Position numbers and translations under genes: made by a program. The notes under the pieces were generated by a model that was not told the DNA's origin, made no database searches, and saw only the letters and a list, made by a program, of their open reading frames with translations. A stretch of 37,295 bases of DNA from a virus, in IMG/VR virus record IMGVR_UViG_3300033049_000022, positions 1-37,295 of that record. One strand, written 5' to 3'. Shown here piece after piece: positions 29,634-36,743 of this stretch (its first letter is position 1; each line of letters begins with the position of its first letter).

Positions 29634-29833
29634 TGCTTTGGCTCTTCATCTTTTGACGTGTCGGGTCGGGCATATTCAGGGTACTCATTCCTTACTTTAC
29701 ATAAACAATCCAATATGGTGTCTTCATGCTCGCGGCGTTTTGCGTGTATCCTCATTAAATCACAAGCTAGACTAAATCCTCTAGCTGTGGCTTCATCTAC
29801 CAATTCATTTATCAAACTATCCGTTTTACTCAT
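29630..29833 (-). CDS. Hypothetical protein, 67 aa
   Basis: Begins MSKTDSLINELVDEATARGF and contains ACDLMRIHAKRREHEDTILD; acidic, mostly helical, ending ARPDTSKDEEPKQ. The ribosome site is AAAGGAGAGAGAA, the cassette of the leftward early genes, here in the late region. No family is recognised. Confidence 0.65.
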   Translation of the reverse strand: MSKTDSLINELVDEATARGFSLACDLMRIHAKRREHEDTILDCLCKVRNEYPEYARPDTSKDEEPKQ

Positions 29834-29848
29834 TTCTCTCTCCTTTGA

Positions 29849-30091
29849 TCACACGAGTCTATATTCATAAACTTTATCTTCAATGTGTGTTTGTGCTAGA
29901 CTCCATTCAACCGCCTTGCCGTTCTTTGTCCTGGTTACACAATGAGGTGAGTGAACATGCTTATTCCGTCTTTGGATAAACCACAGCCACGCATATTGAT
30001 CCTTCCCAACCTTTCGGGGGATAAGCGCGAAATGACCATGCCACTCGTTACGGTCCTCGAAGGTTTTTACATGCCAGTTAAATTTCATCAT
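29849..30091 (-). CDS. Hypothetical protein, 80 aa
   Basis: The sequence MMKFNWHVKTFEDRNEWHGH then FALIPRKVGKDQYAWLWFIQ and a basic middle suggest a small beta sheet. The ribosome site CAAAGGAACGG is the second recurring cassette. Two adjacent ATGs (30091, 30088) are possible starts. It overlaps the HTH gene by 14 bases. The role is unknown. Confidence 0.65.
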   Translation of the reverse strand: MMKFNWHVKTFEDRNEWHGHFALIPRKVGKDQYAWLWFIQRRNKHVHSPHCVTRTKNGKAVEWSLAQTHIEDKVYEYRLV

Positions 30092-30248
30092 CCGTTCCTT
30101 TGCTCACACACCCCAGCACGATAATCTCAAACAGGTCGAAGTTGTTGTGATACCATCTATGCAGCAGTTGCCGGGTTATGTTCGCCTTTCCAGCCACGTA
30201 AACCAAACTAGGCAGGCCCTGTGTTTTTATATACCTTGAGGCACTCAT
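30078..30248 (-). CDS. Small Cro-like HTH protein, 56 aa
   Basis: LPSLVYVAGKANITRQLLHR plus WYHNNFDLFEIIVLGC follows the pattern of tiny phage HTH proteins (xSLxxVAxxTGVSRQTLxNWxxNKPxLFExVLxGC). ATG 30248 overlaps the HNH stop as ATGA, with GAGG upstream. It is probably a DNA-binding regulator or a mobile companion of the HNH gene. Confidence 0.65.
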   Translation of the reverse strand: MSASRYIKTQGLPSLVYVAGKANITRQLLHRWYHNNFDLFEIIVLGCVSKGTDDEI

Positions 30249-30763
30249 GACGGAACCTCGTTCAAATAACAAAATTCACTATCTACTTCTTTAGCTTTAG
30301 CGTTGTAAGCTCGGGCGGCATCATGTCTGCAATCAAACAACCCCAGTTCGATATATTCGCCGCCAACACTAATCCCCGCCGCCCACTTTTTAGGTAGCCC
30401 CCTCCAGTGTACGCATTTATAACCCGACTTATTTTTGTTCGATGTTGCTGTGTTTCTACTGTTTTGCTGAGCAGTACACTCTCGGAGATTGCTAAATCTG
30501 TTATCACTCTTAATGCGGTTGATATGGTCAATTTGATCTTTAGGCCATTCCCCGGTCATATAAAGCCACGCAATTCTGTGTGCATTGTACGGCTTTCCAG
30601 ATAGGCTTATCATAATATAATTATCGCGCAACCTCTTACTACCCGCTACATAACCAACACAATTCCTTGAACCTGTCTTTTTTATGCGCGTGAAATATCC
30701 TGTGTCTGGGTCATAGACATAATTTTTAGCCAAGTCTTTAAGTATCAATTGTTTGTCGATCAT
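30245..30763 (-). CDS. HNH homing endonuclease with AP2 domain, 172 aa
   Basis: The first half has the HNH core: AHRIAWLYMTGEWPKDQIDH, then INRIKSDNRFSNLRE and AQQNSRN. The second half matches the AP2 DNA-binding domain: KSGYKCVHWRGLPKKWAAGI then LGLFDCRHDAARAYNAKAKE. Such genes are free-standing homing endonucleases of phages. ATG 30763 has GGA before it; a longer ATG at 30802 lies within a 14-base direct repeat. It stands between small terminase and the rest of the late genes, next to a second homing-type gene. Confidence 0.85.
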   Translation of the reverse strand: MIDKQLILKDLAKNYVYDPDTGYFTRIKKTGSRNCVGYVAGSKRLRDNYIMISLSGKPYNAHRIAWLYMTGEWPKDQIDHINRIKSDNRFSNLRECTAQQNSRNTATSNKNKSGYKCVHWRGLPKKWAAGISVGGEYIELGLFDCRHDAARAYNAKAKEVDSEFCYLNEVPS

Positions 30764-30785
30764 GTGTAATTCCAATGTGTTCTGT

Positions 30786-30833
30786 ATTATATTATTACAC
30801 ATTGGCTAAAAGCGCAAGCTATTATTACACATT
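30786..30833. repeat. Two 14-bp direct repeats with a possible promoter
   Basis: TATTATTACACATT occurs at 30790-30803 and 30820-30833, exactly 30 bases apart, in the gap between small terminase and the HNH gene. A minus-strand TATAAT (30786-30791) abuts the first copy, without a good -35 at normal spacing. The repeats could be operators for a regulator, the scar of the HNH insertion, or a target of that enzyme. Confidence 0.5.
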
Positions 30834-30852
30834 CGGCATTTATCGGGGGGAT

Positions 30853-31299
30853 TTAGTCTTTAGGATCAATAATCGTCCTGGTAACCGTGGTAATAGCTAT
30901 GTCACCAGAATGTTCTTGCTCGCTCTTATCCTGCCAGGCTGCTCTATTCTTTAGCCATATGAATGCTGCGCCTGTATCTGGCGGGTAGTGCTTAATAGTA
31001 TCTGTCTTGGTTATCTTACCTTGGTAGTTAGAGATATGCACCTCATCATGGCTGTATCCCTTGGCTCTGTGGTATAACGCCTCTGCTATATCAGCGTCTG
31101 CAATATACTTACCCTTTTTAATGGACTCAAGAAACTCGGGTTGTTTTTTCTTCCACGCGTTAATGGTTTGCTCACTTACGTCAAAGAACTCAGACAGCCT
31201 TTTATCCGTAGCACCAAGTAAACAGTACTTATATGCTAGCCCTGCATACTCATCTTTGTAATCAGTAGGCCGACCGCCTGGGTGTTTTGTATTTGTCAT
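30853..31299 (-). CDS. terS: Terminase small subunit, 148 aa
   Basis: GGRPTDYKDEYAGLAYKYCL opens the protein, followed by an HTH (GATDKRLSEFFDVSEQTINA, WKKKQPEFLESIKKGK) and DADIAEALYHRAKGYSH with a C-terminal FIWLKNRAAWQDKSEQE, all features of small terminases that bind the packaging site. It overlaps the upstream GIY-YIG gene by TGATG. It is separated from the large subunit by seven genes, which is unusual. Confidence 0.85.
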   Translation of the reverse strand: MTNTKHPGGRPTDYKDEYAGLAYKYCLLGATDKRLSEFFDVSEQTINAWKKKQPEFLESIKKGKYIADADIAEALYHRAKGYSHDEVHISNYQGKITKTDTIKHYPPDTGAAFIWLKNRAAWQDKSEQEHSGDIAITTVTRTIIDPKD

Positions 31300-31829
31300 C
31301 AGTTACTTCCAAACCTCGCATGAACTCTTTGATAAAAGCCTTCCATCTCTAATGGTCCTTTCAGTCTTATCTTTTGGACTTTTTTTGTTAAGTCGTCGAA
31401 CTTCTTCTGGTGTTGTTCTGCGTCAAGGTGCTTATCATTTTTCCGTAGCCACGTAATATGTCTAGACATTGAAGCCCTAACCGACCGATATGTTTTAAAA
31501 GCATTAGATATTCCCTTTGTGCTAGTCTTATTGGATTCCCCGCCATTTTCAATATTTAACATATCTCTAGTTTCTCGGGCCAGTTTGATATATTTCCTTT
31601 CTGCCTCTTCCCAATCATCTACCCAACATATTACACGCATCTTAGGCTTAACACCCTGGTCATGTAGTTTATTGCACCATCTAATAATTGGCGTGGTTCT
31701 TGTGCGGGTGTAGCATGTGTACGATCTATAGCGCACCTTAGGCTTATTGCTCTTGCCTATATATCTAATCTTACAATCTCGTGGGTCGACTAAGGCATAT
31801 ATGGCAGTTAGTCCCTTAGGCGCGGTCAC
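31299..31829 (-). CDS. GIY-YIG endonuclease-like protein, 176 aa
   Basis: The N-terminal AIYALVDPRDCKIRYIGKSN with the following Arg in KVRYRSY is a GIY-YIG core (GIY replaced by IYA, YIG intact). The rest is a basic region (KTYRSVRASMSRHITWLRKN) that may bind DNA. The start is GTG 31829 with GGAG nine bases ahead. It lies just upstream of small terminase, while an HNH gene lies just downstream. It is probably a selfish homing nuclease; a repair role is less likely. Confidence 0.75.
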   Translation of the reverse strand: MTAPKGLTAIYALVDPRDCKIRYIGKSNKPKVRYRSYTCYTRTRTTPIIRWCNKLHDQGVKPKMRVICWVDDWEEAERKYIKLARETRDMLNIENGGESNKTSTKGISNAFKTYRSVRASMSRHITWLRKNDKHLDAEQHQKKFDDLTKKVQKIRLKGPLEMEGFYQRVHARFGSN

Positions 31830-31908
31830 GGGTCATTCTCCATACTTGCTCACCACAGGGTAACTTGCCCTTGGCTTTGCAGTCCTTTACGTATTCTTGA
31901 TAGGTCAT
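31816..31908 (-). CDS. Very small ORF, 30 aa
   Basis: ATG 31908 overlaps the upstream stop as ATGA. The peptide MTYQEYVKDCKAKGKL PCGEQVWRMTRDRA is basic with two Cys. It bridges the gap between two genes and carries the ribosome site for the GIY-YIG gene. A role as a coupling leader is as likely as a function of its own. Confidence 0.4.
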   Translation of the reverse strand: MTYQEYVKDCKAKGKLPCGEQVWRMTRDRA

Positions 31909-32045
31909 CTCTTGCGCCTCACCCGCTTGCTCACAGTGCTGATTGCTTGGGCTATGGCCTGTTTGCGGGGCTTGCCCTCACCACGTAGCTTGCTGACCTT
32001 GCGGCTTACTCGCTTGTTGCGCTCTGATTTGGTATGATCTGGCAT
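31905..32045 (-). CDS. Small very basic protein, 46 aa
   Basis: Begins MPDHTKSERNKRVSRKVSKL and continues with RGEGKPRKQAIAQAISTVSK. This SKLRxEGxPxKQAxAIAxS pattern is typical of tiny basic phage proteins near structural or packaging genes (DUF6496-like). Nucleic-acid binding is likely from charge. ATG 32045 lies one base from the preceding stop with a poor ribosome site, so translation is probably coupled. Confidence 0.65.
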   Translation of the reverse strand: MPDHTKSERNKRVSRKVSKLRGEGKPRKQAIAQAISTVSKRVRRKR

Positions 32046-32315
32046 TTAACTATCCTCTGCTTGTTTCACCCATATTGTACCATCTTTCGCCTGTGTCGCA
32101 TAGCTGGTCGTGTCTGGTGCCTGTACGTTGTAGCTTGTCGTGTCCGGGGCTTGTGTTACCCACTTCTGCGGTAATATGGCGAGTATACCTGAATATAAAT
32201 CAGATATCGTTTGCCGGTCGCCTTGGTCTATTGCCCCATCAGGAATCATAAACAGGTTAGCGACAAAATTAACCCCCATCGCGGACGCTCGTTTTGAGGC
32301 GGTATCAATTGCCAT
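32046..32315 (-). CDS. Virion-region protein with internal repeats, 89 aa
   Basis: An N-terminal helical part (GVNFVANLFMIPDGAIDQGD) is followed by three similar segments: WVTQAPDTTSY, NVQAPDTTSY and ATQAKDGTIWVKQA. The repeated units suggest a short beta structure, perhaps a fibre tip. It overlaps the large adhesin-like gene by TAATG. No family is known to me. Confidence 0.6.
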   Translation of the reverse strand: MAIDTASKRASAMGVNFVANLFMIPDGAIDQGDRQTISDLYSGILAILPQKWVTQAPDTTSYNVQAPDTTSYATQAKDGTIWVKQAEDS

Positions 32316-33844
32316 TAGGAATCTTCACCCTTGGTAAAGGTCGTCCCATCGTCTGACACGGCTGATGTTGCTATGTCACCGCTATCCGCATCGTTCCTTA
32401 CAGTGAATGTTGTTGCCGTTTGAGTGGTCTTGTTGCGTGTCTTGGCTGCAATATAACCAATCTTATCTTTAAGGCTGGCAGTCGCAGCAGGCACACCAGA
32501 AGGCTCGGCAAAGGTATCTGTGACCATCACGTCAAGAACTTCCGCGTTAACCTGTACCGCCGATATGTCGTTTAGACCAGATATTGCCGCCGGTATGGTT
32601 GTCCCCGTATCGACCAAGATCGCCGCCGTATCCACTTTAACCGCGTCAACCTTGCCGTCTATAATATCCTGCTTGGCTTCTGTGGCAAGGCCGGATTGTA
32701 TTTGGGATACTGGATGGACGTGATCAGTTTTAATTATGAAAGCATCGCCATTACCTGGTGCGCTTGTTAGTGCTTCTTCAAGAGTGATTTCCTTAGTTGT
32801 GCCGTTATATGACAACACAGGTCGAGATTGCCCCGCCAATATGCCGTCAATAAATACTAACGAAACATCAACATAAAAATCATTCACCGCCGATGATAAT
32901 GCCGTCACAAATACTGTTGCTGTTGCGCTAGCGTCGTTAACTGTACTTTCTGCCGATACCGTGCCTTCTTTGACTTGACGGAAGCCCTTCCCAAAGCTCC
33001 CTCCTACATTGTGTCCAGATTCAGCCTCATCATAAAAATCATCAACCAATTTGGGAGATGTAGCTGTTGCCGCAAGCAATACCCCGTCCGTTCCTGTATC
33101 AAGCAGTATCGCCTCTGAGGCGGCTAAAGTATCCGTAACATTCTGTGCAACGTCATCTGTCGTGATTGTCACACCGCCTGTATTCGTCACTTTCCAGTTG
33201 CCGCGCTGGTTAACTGCGCCGCTGGAAGATGCTGCGTAAATAATCTGACCCTTACCGCTTATGCTGAATAAATCAGTTCCCAAAGTGTTTAGATTTCTAA
33301 TCTCTATACCTTGGGCGTAATCCGGCATCGTTAAATTGACGTTGGCCACTGCCGCGCCTGTGTCAATAACTGGCGTTGATGGCCCCGCAATATCAGAATG
33401 ACTTCCTGATATAGTGTAATCCCCAGCGGCGGGGAACGTATCGCCCGATAATCCCGTTCCATCATACTGAAGCTCTAGGTTGTCTGCTGCTATACTGTCG
33501 CCGCTAATTGCTGTGACGTTTGCTGAAGCTCGCCCAATACTAAATTCACCGACTACCTCACCGACTACCGACACACCGCCAACCGTTCCTGTGGTCACAA
33601 CCAGGCTGTAATCCTTGCCAGTTTCAAAACCATTAGCCGCCGTTGCCGCAATCGTCAGGTTGTTTAAACCTGTAACCGTGTCAAAATCCGCCGACAGGGT
33701 TATGCCTGCCGTGATTTGTGTTGTGCCATCATCCTCATAAGCCGATACAACTGGCGTACCTGATAGCGTGGTAGGCCCACCCGTTGAAAATGATCGTGTC
33801 GAGAATTTCTGATATATTGTGTCTTCTAATGTATAATCTGTCAT
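32315..33844 (-). CDS. Large adhesin or fibre-like structural protein, 509 aa
   Basis: Thr/Ser/Gly/Ala-rich beta protein. The first 120 residues look like Ig-type domains (GTPVVSAYEDDGTTQITAGI; NLTIAATAANGFETGKDYSL). The middle has VFIDGILAGQSRPVLSYNG and repeated VDTAAILVDTGTTIPAAIS stretches. The end (VPAATASLKDKIGYIAAKTR and FTVRNDADSGDIATS) matches a conserved phage C-terminal region found in several fibre-associated proteins. It probably contacts the host surface. Coupled by ATGA to the upstream gene. Confidence 0.65.
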   Translation of the reverse strand: MTDYTLEDTIYQKFSTRSFSTGGPTTLSGTPVVSAYEDDGTTQITAGITLSADFDTVTGLNNLTIAATAANGFETGKDYSLVVTTGTVGGVSVVGEVVGEFSIGRASANVTAISGDSIAADNLELQYDGTGLSGDTFPAAGDYTISGSHSDIAGPSTPVIDTGAAVANVNLTMPDYAQGIEIRNLNTLGTDLFSISGKGQIIYAASSSGAVNQRGNWKVTNTGGVTITTDDVAQNVTDTLAASEAILLDTGTDGVLLAATATSPKLVDDFYDEAESGHNVGGSFGKGFRQVKEGTVSAESTVNDASATATVFVTALSSAVNDFYVDVSLVFIDGILAGQSRPVLSYNGTTKEITLEEALTSAPGNGDAFIIKTDHVHPVSQIQSGLATEAKQDIIDGKVDAVKVDTAAILVDTGTTIPAAISGLNDISAVQVNAEVLDVMVTDTFAEPSGVPAATASLKDKIGYIAAKTRNKTTQTATTFTVRNDADSGDIATSAVSDDGTTFTKGEDS

Positions 33845-34617
33845 CGTCCGGCCAATCCTCCGCCTCTACCTGCTAAACCACCATGATAAGCTAATCCGCC
33901 TGAACCCGCAAGGCTTGACATAATACGGCCACCGCCTGCTACAGACCCGTTTAGTTCTATGCCGATTGCGACCGTGTCAGGGGTCTGTCCATCATCTGAG
34001 TACGTCATAGCTGCGGTTAAAGCGCCAGTCGCGGCGTTGGTTCCCGTTGCAAAGGTAAACCCTACGTTGAACGCGCCGATAGTTCCAGGTATGTCCAGAG
34101 TTCCGTTGGACCATCCAATTGTGGCGGGATTAGATGAGTTTCTACATGCCCCAAAGGCGAATGTACTTTCGCTGTCCGTAGTCAGGCCAACTTGCGCACC
34201 CGTTCCGCCAGTCGCGTTAAGTAGTTCCGCAGTGTCGGTAGTTCCGACAGGTGTCGTCTGGTCTACCCCATCCCATTGCTGCCCTATGACAGTAAAGTCG
34301 TTACCCGATCCACCAGCATAAGTTACACTAACAGCGTTTGTACCTATGGCCGGTGCCACCAAACTAAAGCAGGCCATACTTTCTCTGGTAGAAACGCCAG
34401 TGGTCGTTAATATCTCCTCATCCTTGACCATCGACACGCCGTTATAAGTGACGCCCGTGATGGACCGTTCTGTCGCTGTTCTTTCGTGAAAAACCCAGAT
34501 CACGAGGAGTCTATTTGTTCCCGCCGCAATGGCAAAATTACCCGCACTTAACGGCGATGCGGGGGCCACTTCGTTGTTAAATACAACGGCGGATGATATT
34601 AGCGATGGTTTGGCCAC
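33841..34617 (-). CDS. Beta-rich virion protein, 258 aa
   Basis: GTG 34617 starts MAKPSLISSAVVFNNEVAPA. The region RLLVIWVFHERTATERSITG and VTYAGGSGNDFTVIGQQWDG follow the pattern of jelly-roll or Ig-like phage surface proteins (NRLLVVxVxxE...VTYxGxxM). The end is a Gly/Ala-rich tail (GGLAYHGGLAGRGGGLAGR). It is the first gene after the terminator at 34621-34679, so it may be the first gene of the late operon. Confidence 0.6.
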   Translation of the reverse strand: MAKPSLISSAVVFNNEVAPASPLSAGNFAIAAGTNRLLVIWVFHERTATERSITGVTYNGVSMVKDEEILTTTGVSTRESMACFSLVAPAIGTNAVSVTYAGGSGNDFTVIGQQWDGVDQTTPVGTTDTAELLNATGGTGAQVGLTTDSESTFAFGACRNSSNPATIGWSNGTLDIPGTIGAFNVGFTFATGTNAATGALTAAMTYSDDGQTPDTVAIGIELNGSVAGGGRIMSSLAGSGGLAYHGGLAGRGGGLAGR

Positions 34618-34620
34618 GTC

Positions 34621-34679
34621 ATACCCTAAATAAGAGAAAACCCCGCCAATTTCAAAGAGACGGGCGGGGCATTGGGTAT
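34621..34679 (-). terminator. Intrinsic terminator of the early leftward block
   Basis: On the minus strand CCCCGCC, a 15-base loop, GGCGGGG, then TTTTCTCTTATTT. The inner stem lies at 34641-34647 / 34663-34669, and an outer ATACCC/GGGTAT can extend it. It lies 12 bases after the stop of the HTH gene (34691-35068) and ends the block that includes the pentapeptide and methyltransferase genes. A weak TTGAAA within the loop might serve a late promoter. Confidence 0.8.
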
Positions 34680-34690
34680 AGTTTACGGCC

Positions 34691-35068
34691 TTATAGGCGG
34701 CCTGTCAACCTCTCCATGAGGGTGGCTACGTTCTCCATAATACAAGCAACGTTGTCCGGTATCGGGCTGCGGCCCTTCACCCAATGGTTGACGTTCTGTC
34801 TTGTGCACCCGGACATCCTAGCAACGGTTGACTGTTTCCACCTAGCTGACCATATAATGTCATTTAGCTCCGTTGGCGTCATTTCACTTGTCGGCACCTT
34901 CAGTATTATATCATAACCCGATTTTCTAATGGCTTTCAGGGCTAATTCCGCAAGCGGCGCGTATGCCTCATGGTTTTTTTGCCTCGGGTCATCCAAATTC
35001 AGGCCATCAGGGTCTTCTTTATTATGCCCACAAATCTGTCGGGCTATCTTCTCTACCATCTTACTCAT
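34691..35068 (-). CDS. Putative HTH regulator, 125 aa
   Basis: The C-terminal half has WKQSTVARMSGCTRQNVNHW and VKGRSPIPDNVACIMENVAT, an XRE-like HTH pattern. The N-terminal half (ARQICGHNKEDPDGLNLDDP) resembles the short helical domain of small phage proteins with a C.... WxxY-like core. It is the last gene before the strong terminator. A control of late genes downstream is a natural guess, without direct evidence. Confidence 0.6.
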   Translation of the reverse strand: MSKMVEKIARQICGHNKEDPDGLNLDDPRQKNHEAYAPLAELALKAIRKSGYDIILKVPTSEMTPTELNDIIWSARWKQSTVARMSGCTRQNVNHWVKGRSPIPDNVACIMENVATLMERLTGRL

Positions 35069-35386
35069 CTATTCGCCCTCCGCTGCTTTGAGCAATATAG
35101 CCCGTTGCCCCATTTTATCTTTCAGGACTTTCACGCTGTCCCTCTTAAAATCGATTGCCGGTGTTTCTGAGTTATCCTGCATCTCCCCATCATCCAGATA
35201 GGGCATGTCATCGCAATAGTACATGCATAGCAAAAACCTTAGTTGCCTGACTTCATCGGCATCTACTATGGCATAGCCTGCCTCTTTAAGCCGCACGACA
35301 ACTGTGTCGCCGTAATTGAACTGGTTGCGGCCCTCAAAGAACTCGTTTAATACCTGTGCCGGCGTCTTCTCTATCAGGTCACTCAT
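35069..35386 (-). CDS. Hypothetical acidic protein, 105 aa
   Basis: Begins MSDLIEKTPAQVLNEFFEGR, then YGDTVVVRLKEAGYAIVDAD and a Cys/Tyr-rich LLCMYYCDDMPYLDDGEMQD. It ends one base before the HTH gene starts and overlaps the methyltransferase stop by 8 bases, carrying GGAGAGAGGC as ribosome site. No family is recognised. Confidence 0.65.
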   Translation of the reverse strand: MSDLIEKTPAQVLNEFFEGRNQFNYGDTVVVRLKEAGYAIVDADEVRQLRFLLCMYYCDDMPYLDDGEMQDNSETPAIDFKRDSVKVLKDKMGQRAILLKAAEGE

Positions 35387-36257
35387 GCCTCTCTCCTATG
35401 TTTTTGAAATTATTTACAATCGTGTCGATATTCCACCCATTGCCGAGCATCTTATACCTCTGGGTATTACTGACGTGACCAGTGTAGCCATCAGGGACAG
35501 TCTGCGCCCGTTCACACTCTAGAAGGCTGATATAGCGTAGGCCATGAATATCTTTAATTCCGAAGTATCTTTGACTTGAATAATTCTTATACATAGTTGC
35601 CTCTAGCATTTGACACTTTCCATTATTCGGCCAAACATTAAGAACTTTATTTTTCCTCTCTCCATGTCTTTTAATCCAGGCTAAAGCCTTTTCACTGTAA
35701 TAATGACACGCCGGCGCATCGTGCTCCCTAATGTCTCCCCAAGTCACCCCTTTATCTTCCGGTTGTTCTATATTCCAATTAGCCCAATACAGCCTATTTC
35801 TATTCTGTGCAGAAACAAGATTGCTGTTAATTTCAACAGGATCAACACCCAAATATTCAGTAATAATTGTCTCACTCACTTTTTTCATCTTTACGTTTTC
35901 AAGTAAGAATTTTACATATGGATTGAATTTTTTGATGTGGTTTAATATATCGACAAAAACAAAGAACAATTTGCTTCTAGGGTCGCTAAACGCTAATTGC
36001 TTACCGGCGAAGCTGAACCCTTGGCATGGGGAGCCTGCTATAACCAGCCTAATACCAGACCAATCTATATCCCAATTAGCCCAGTTCTCTATATCGCCTA
36101 ACTGGATTGTATTGGGATAATTGGCCTGAGTTACCTTAATGGCCCAAGGGTCAATTTCAGACGCATAATATTTATTTACTTTAATCCCCGACCTGTCAAG
36201 GGCTATCTGGCCACAAGACATACCGTCGAACAATGCTAGGACATTTATACTATTCAT
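35379..36257 (-). CDS. DNA cytosine-C5 methyltransferase, 292 aa
   Basis: All core motifs are present: ALFDGMSCGQIAL (I), PCQ (77-79) in GSPCQGFSFAGKQ (IV), ENV (120-122, VI), QNRNR (151-155, VIII), and RYKMLGNGWNIDTIVNNF (X). The target-recognition region is short, as in many phage orphan enzymes. It should transfer methyl groups to cytosine in phage DNA, probably to evade host restriction. No partner restriction enzyme is encoded nearby. Coupled to the upstream gene by ATGA. Confidence 0.88.
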   Translation of the reverse strand: MNSINVLALFDGMSCGQIALDRSGIKVNKYYASEIDPWAIKVTQANYPNTIQLGDIENWANWDIDWSGIRLVIAGSPCQGFSFAGKQLAFSDPRSKLFFVFVDILNHIKKFNPYVKFLLENVKMKKVSETIITEYLGVDPVEINSNLVSAQNRNRLYWANWNIEQPEDKGVTWGDIREHDAPACHYYSEKALAWIKRHGERKNKVLNVWPNNGKCQMLEATMYKNYSSQRYFGIKDIHGLRYISLLECERAQTVPDGYTGHVSNTQRYKMLGNGWNIDTIVNNFKNIGERHE

Positions 36258-36607
36258 TTAAAAATCTCCAATTCAATTCCTAGAAGCTTTGCAGCAGCCA
36301 GAATATCACGCACCCCTACTCCACGGTTAGGACTATAGCCCATCTTTACCTTCAGATTTCTTTGATAGAACTTGGCTTCATTCTCTGCCCGATAGTCATC
36401 CTCAGAATTATATATTTCACCTGGGGAACTATACTCACCGCCATCAATGAGTTTGGTCTTTCGGCAGAATCTCCTTTCGCGCCATCCTTCACCACATGTT
36501 ACCCATTTGCGGCCAACTTTTGTTATTGTCTCATACCCGCTGTTAGGTTCTTTTTGGTTAAGAACGATCACAACAAAGACCTTCTGCCCAACCTTCCATT
36601 TATCCAT
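36254..36607 (-). CDS. Hypothetical pseudo-beta-barrel-type protein, 117 aa
   Basis: ATG 36607 is chosen because CAAAGGAGAGAGAG lies before it; an in-frame GTG at 36691 lacks a site. The product opens MDKWKVGQKVFVVIVLN, then ETITKVGRKWVTCGEGWRER and a helical end (VGVRDILAAAKLLGIELEIF). The KVG...V......V.KVGRKW pattern is found in small phage beta-barrel proteins of unknown activity. It directly precedes the methyltransferase. The 136 bases upstream (36608-36743) hold no supported gene. Confidence 0.65.
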   Translation of the reverse strand: MDKWKVGQKVFVVIVLNQKEPNSGYETITKVGRKWVTCGEGWRERRFCRKTKLIDGGEYSSPGEIYNSEDDYRAENEAKFYQRNLKVKMGYSPNRGVGVRDILAAAKLLGIELEIFK

Positions 36608-36743
36608 CTCTCTCTCCTTTGTTAAATGAGGCGCGGGTAACGGTCTAAGCGTTCTCACCCTGCTCGGCTCTCTGGTATCGTGTTCGAACACTTGCCAGTC
36701 TCCTCCTTCGGCATTGCTGCCACGCCAACCCGTTGCCGGGATG

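Noticed and set aside
36608-36743. N-terminal extension of the 36254-36607 gene or a gene in the gap
   Set aside because: The frame is open and reads plausibly (GWRGSNAEGGDWQVF), but no start codon with a ribosome site exists before 36607, where an excellent one is found.
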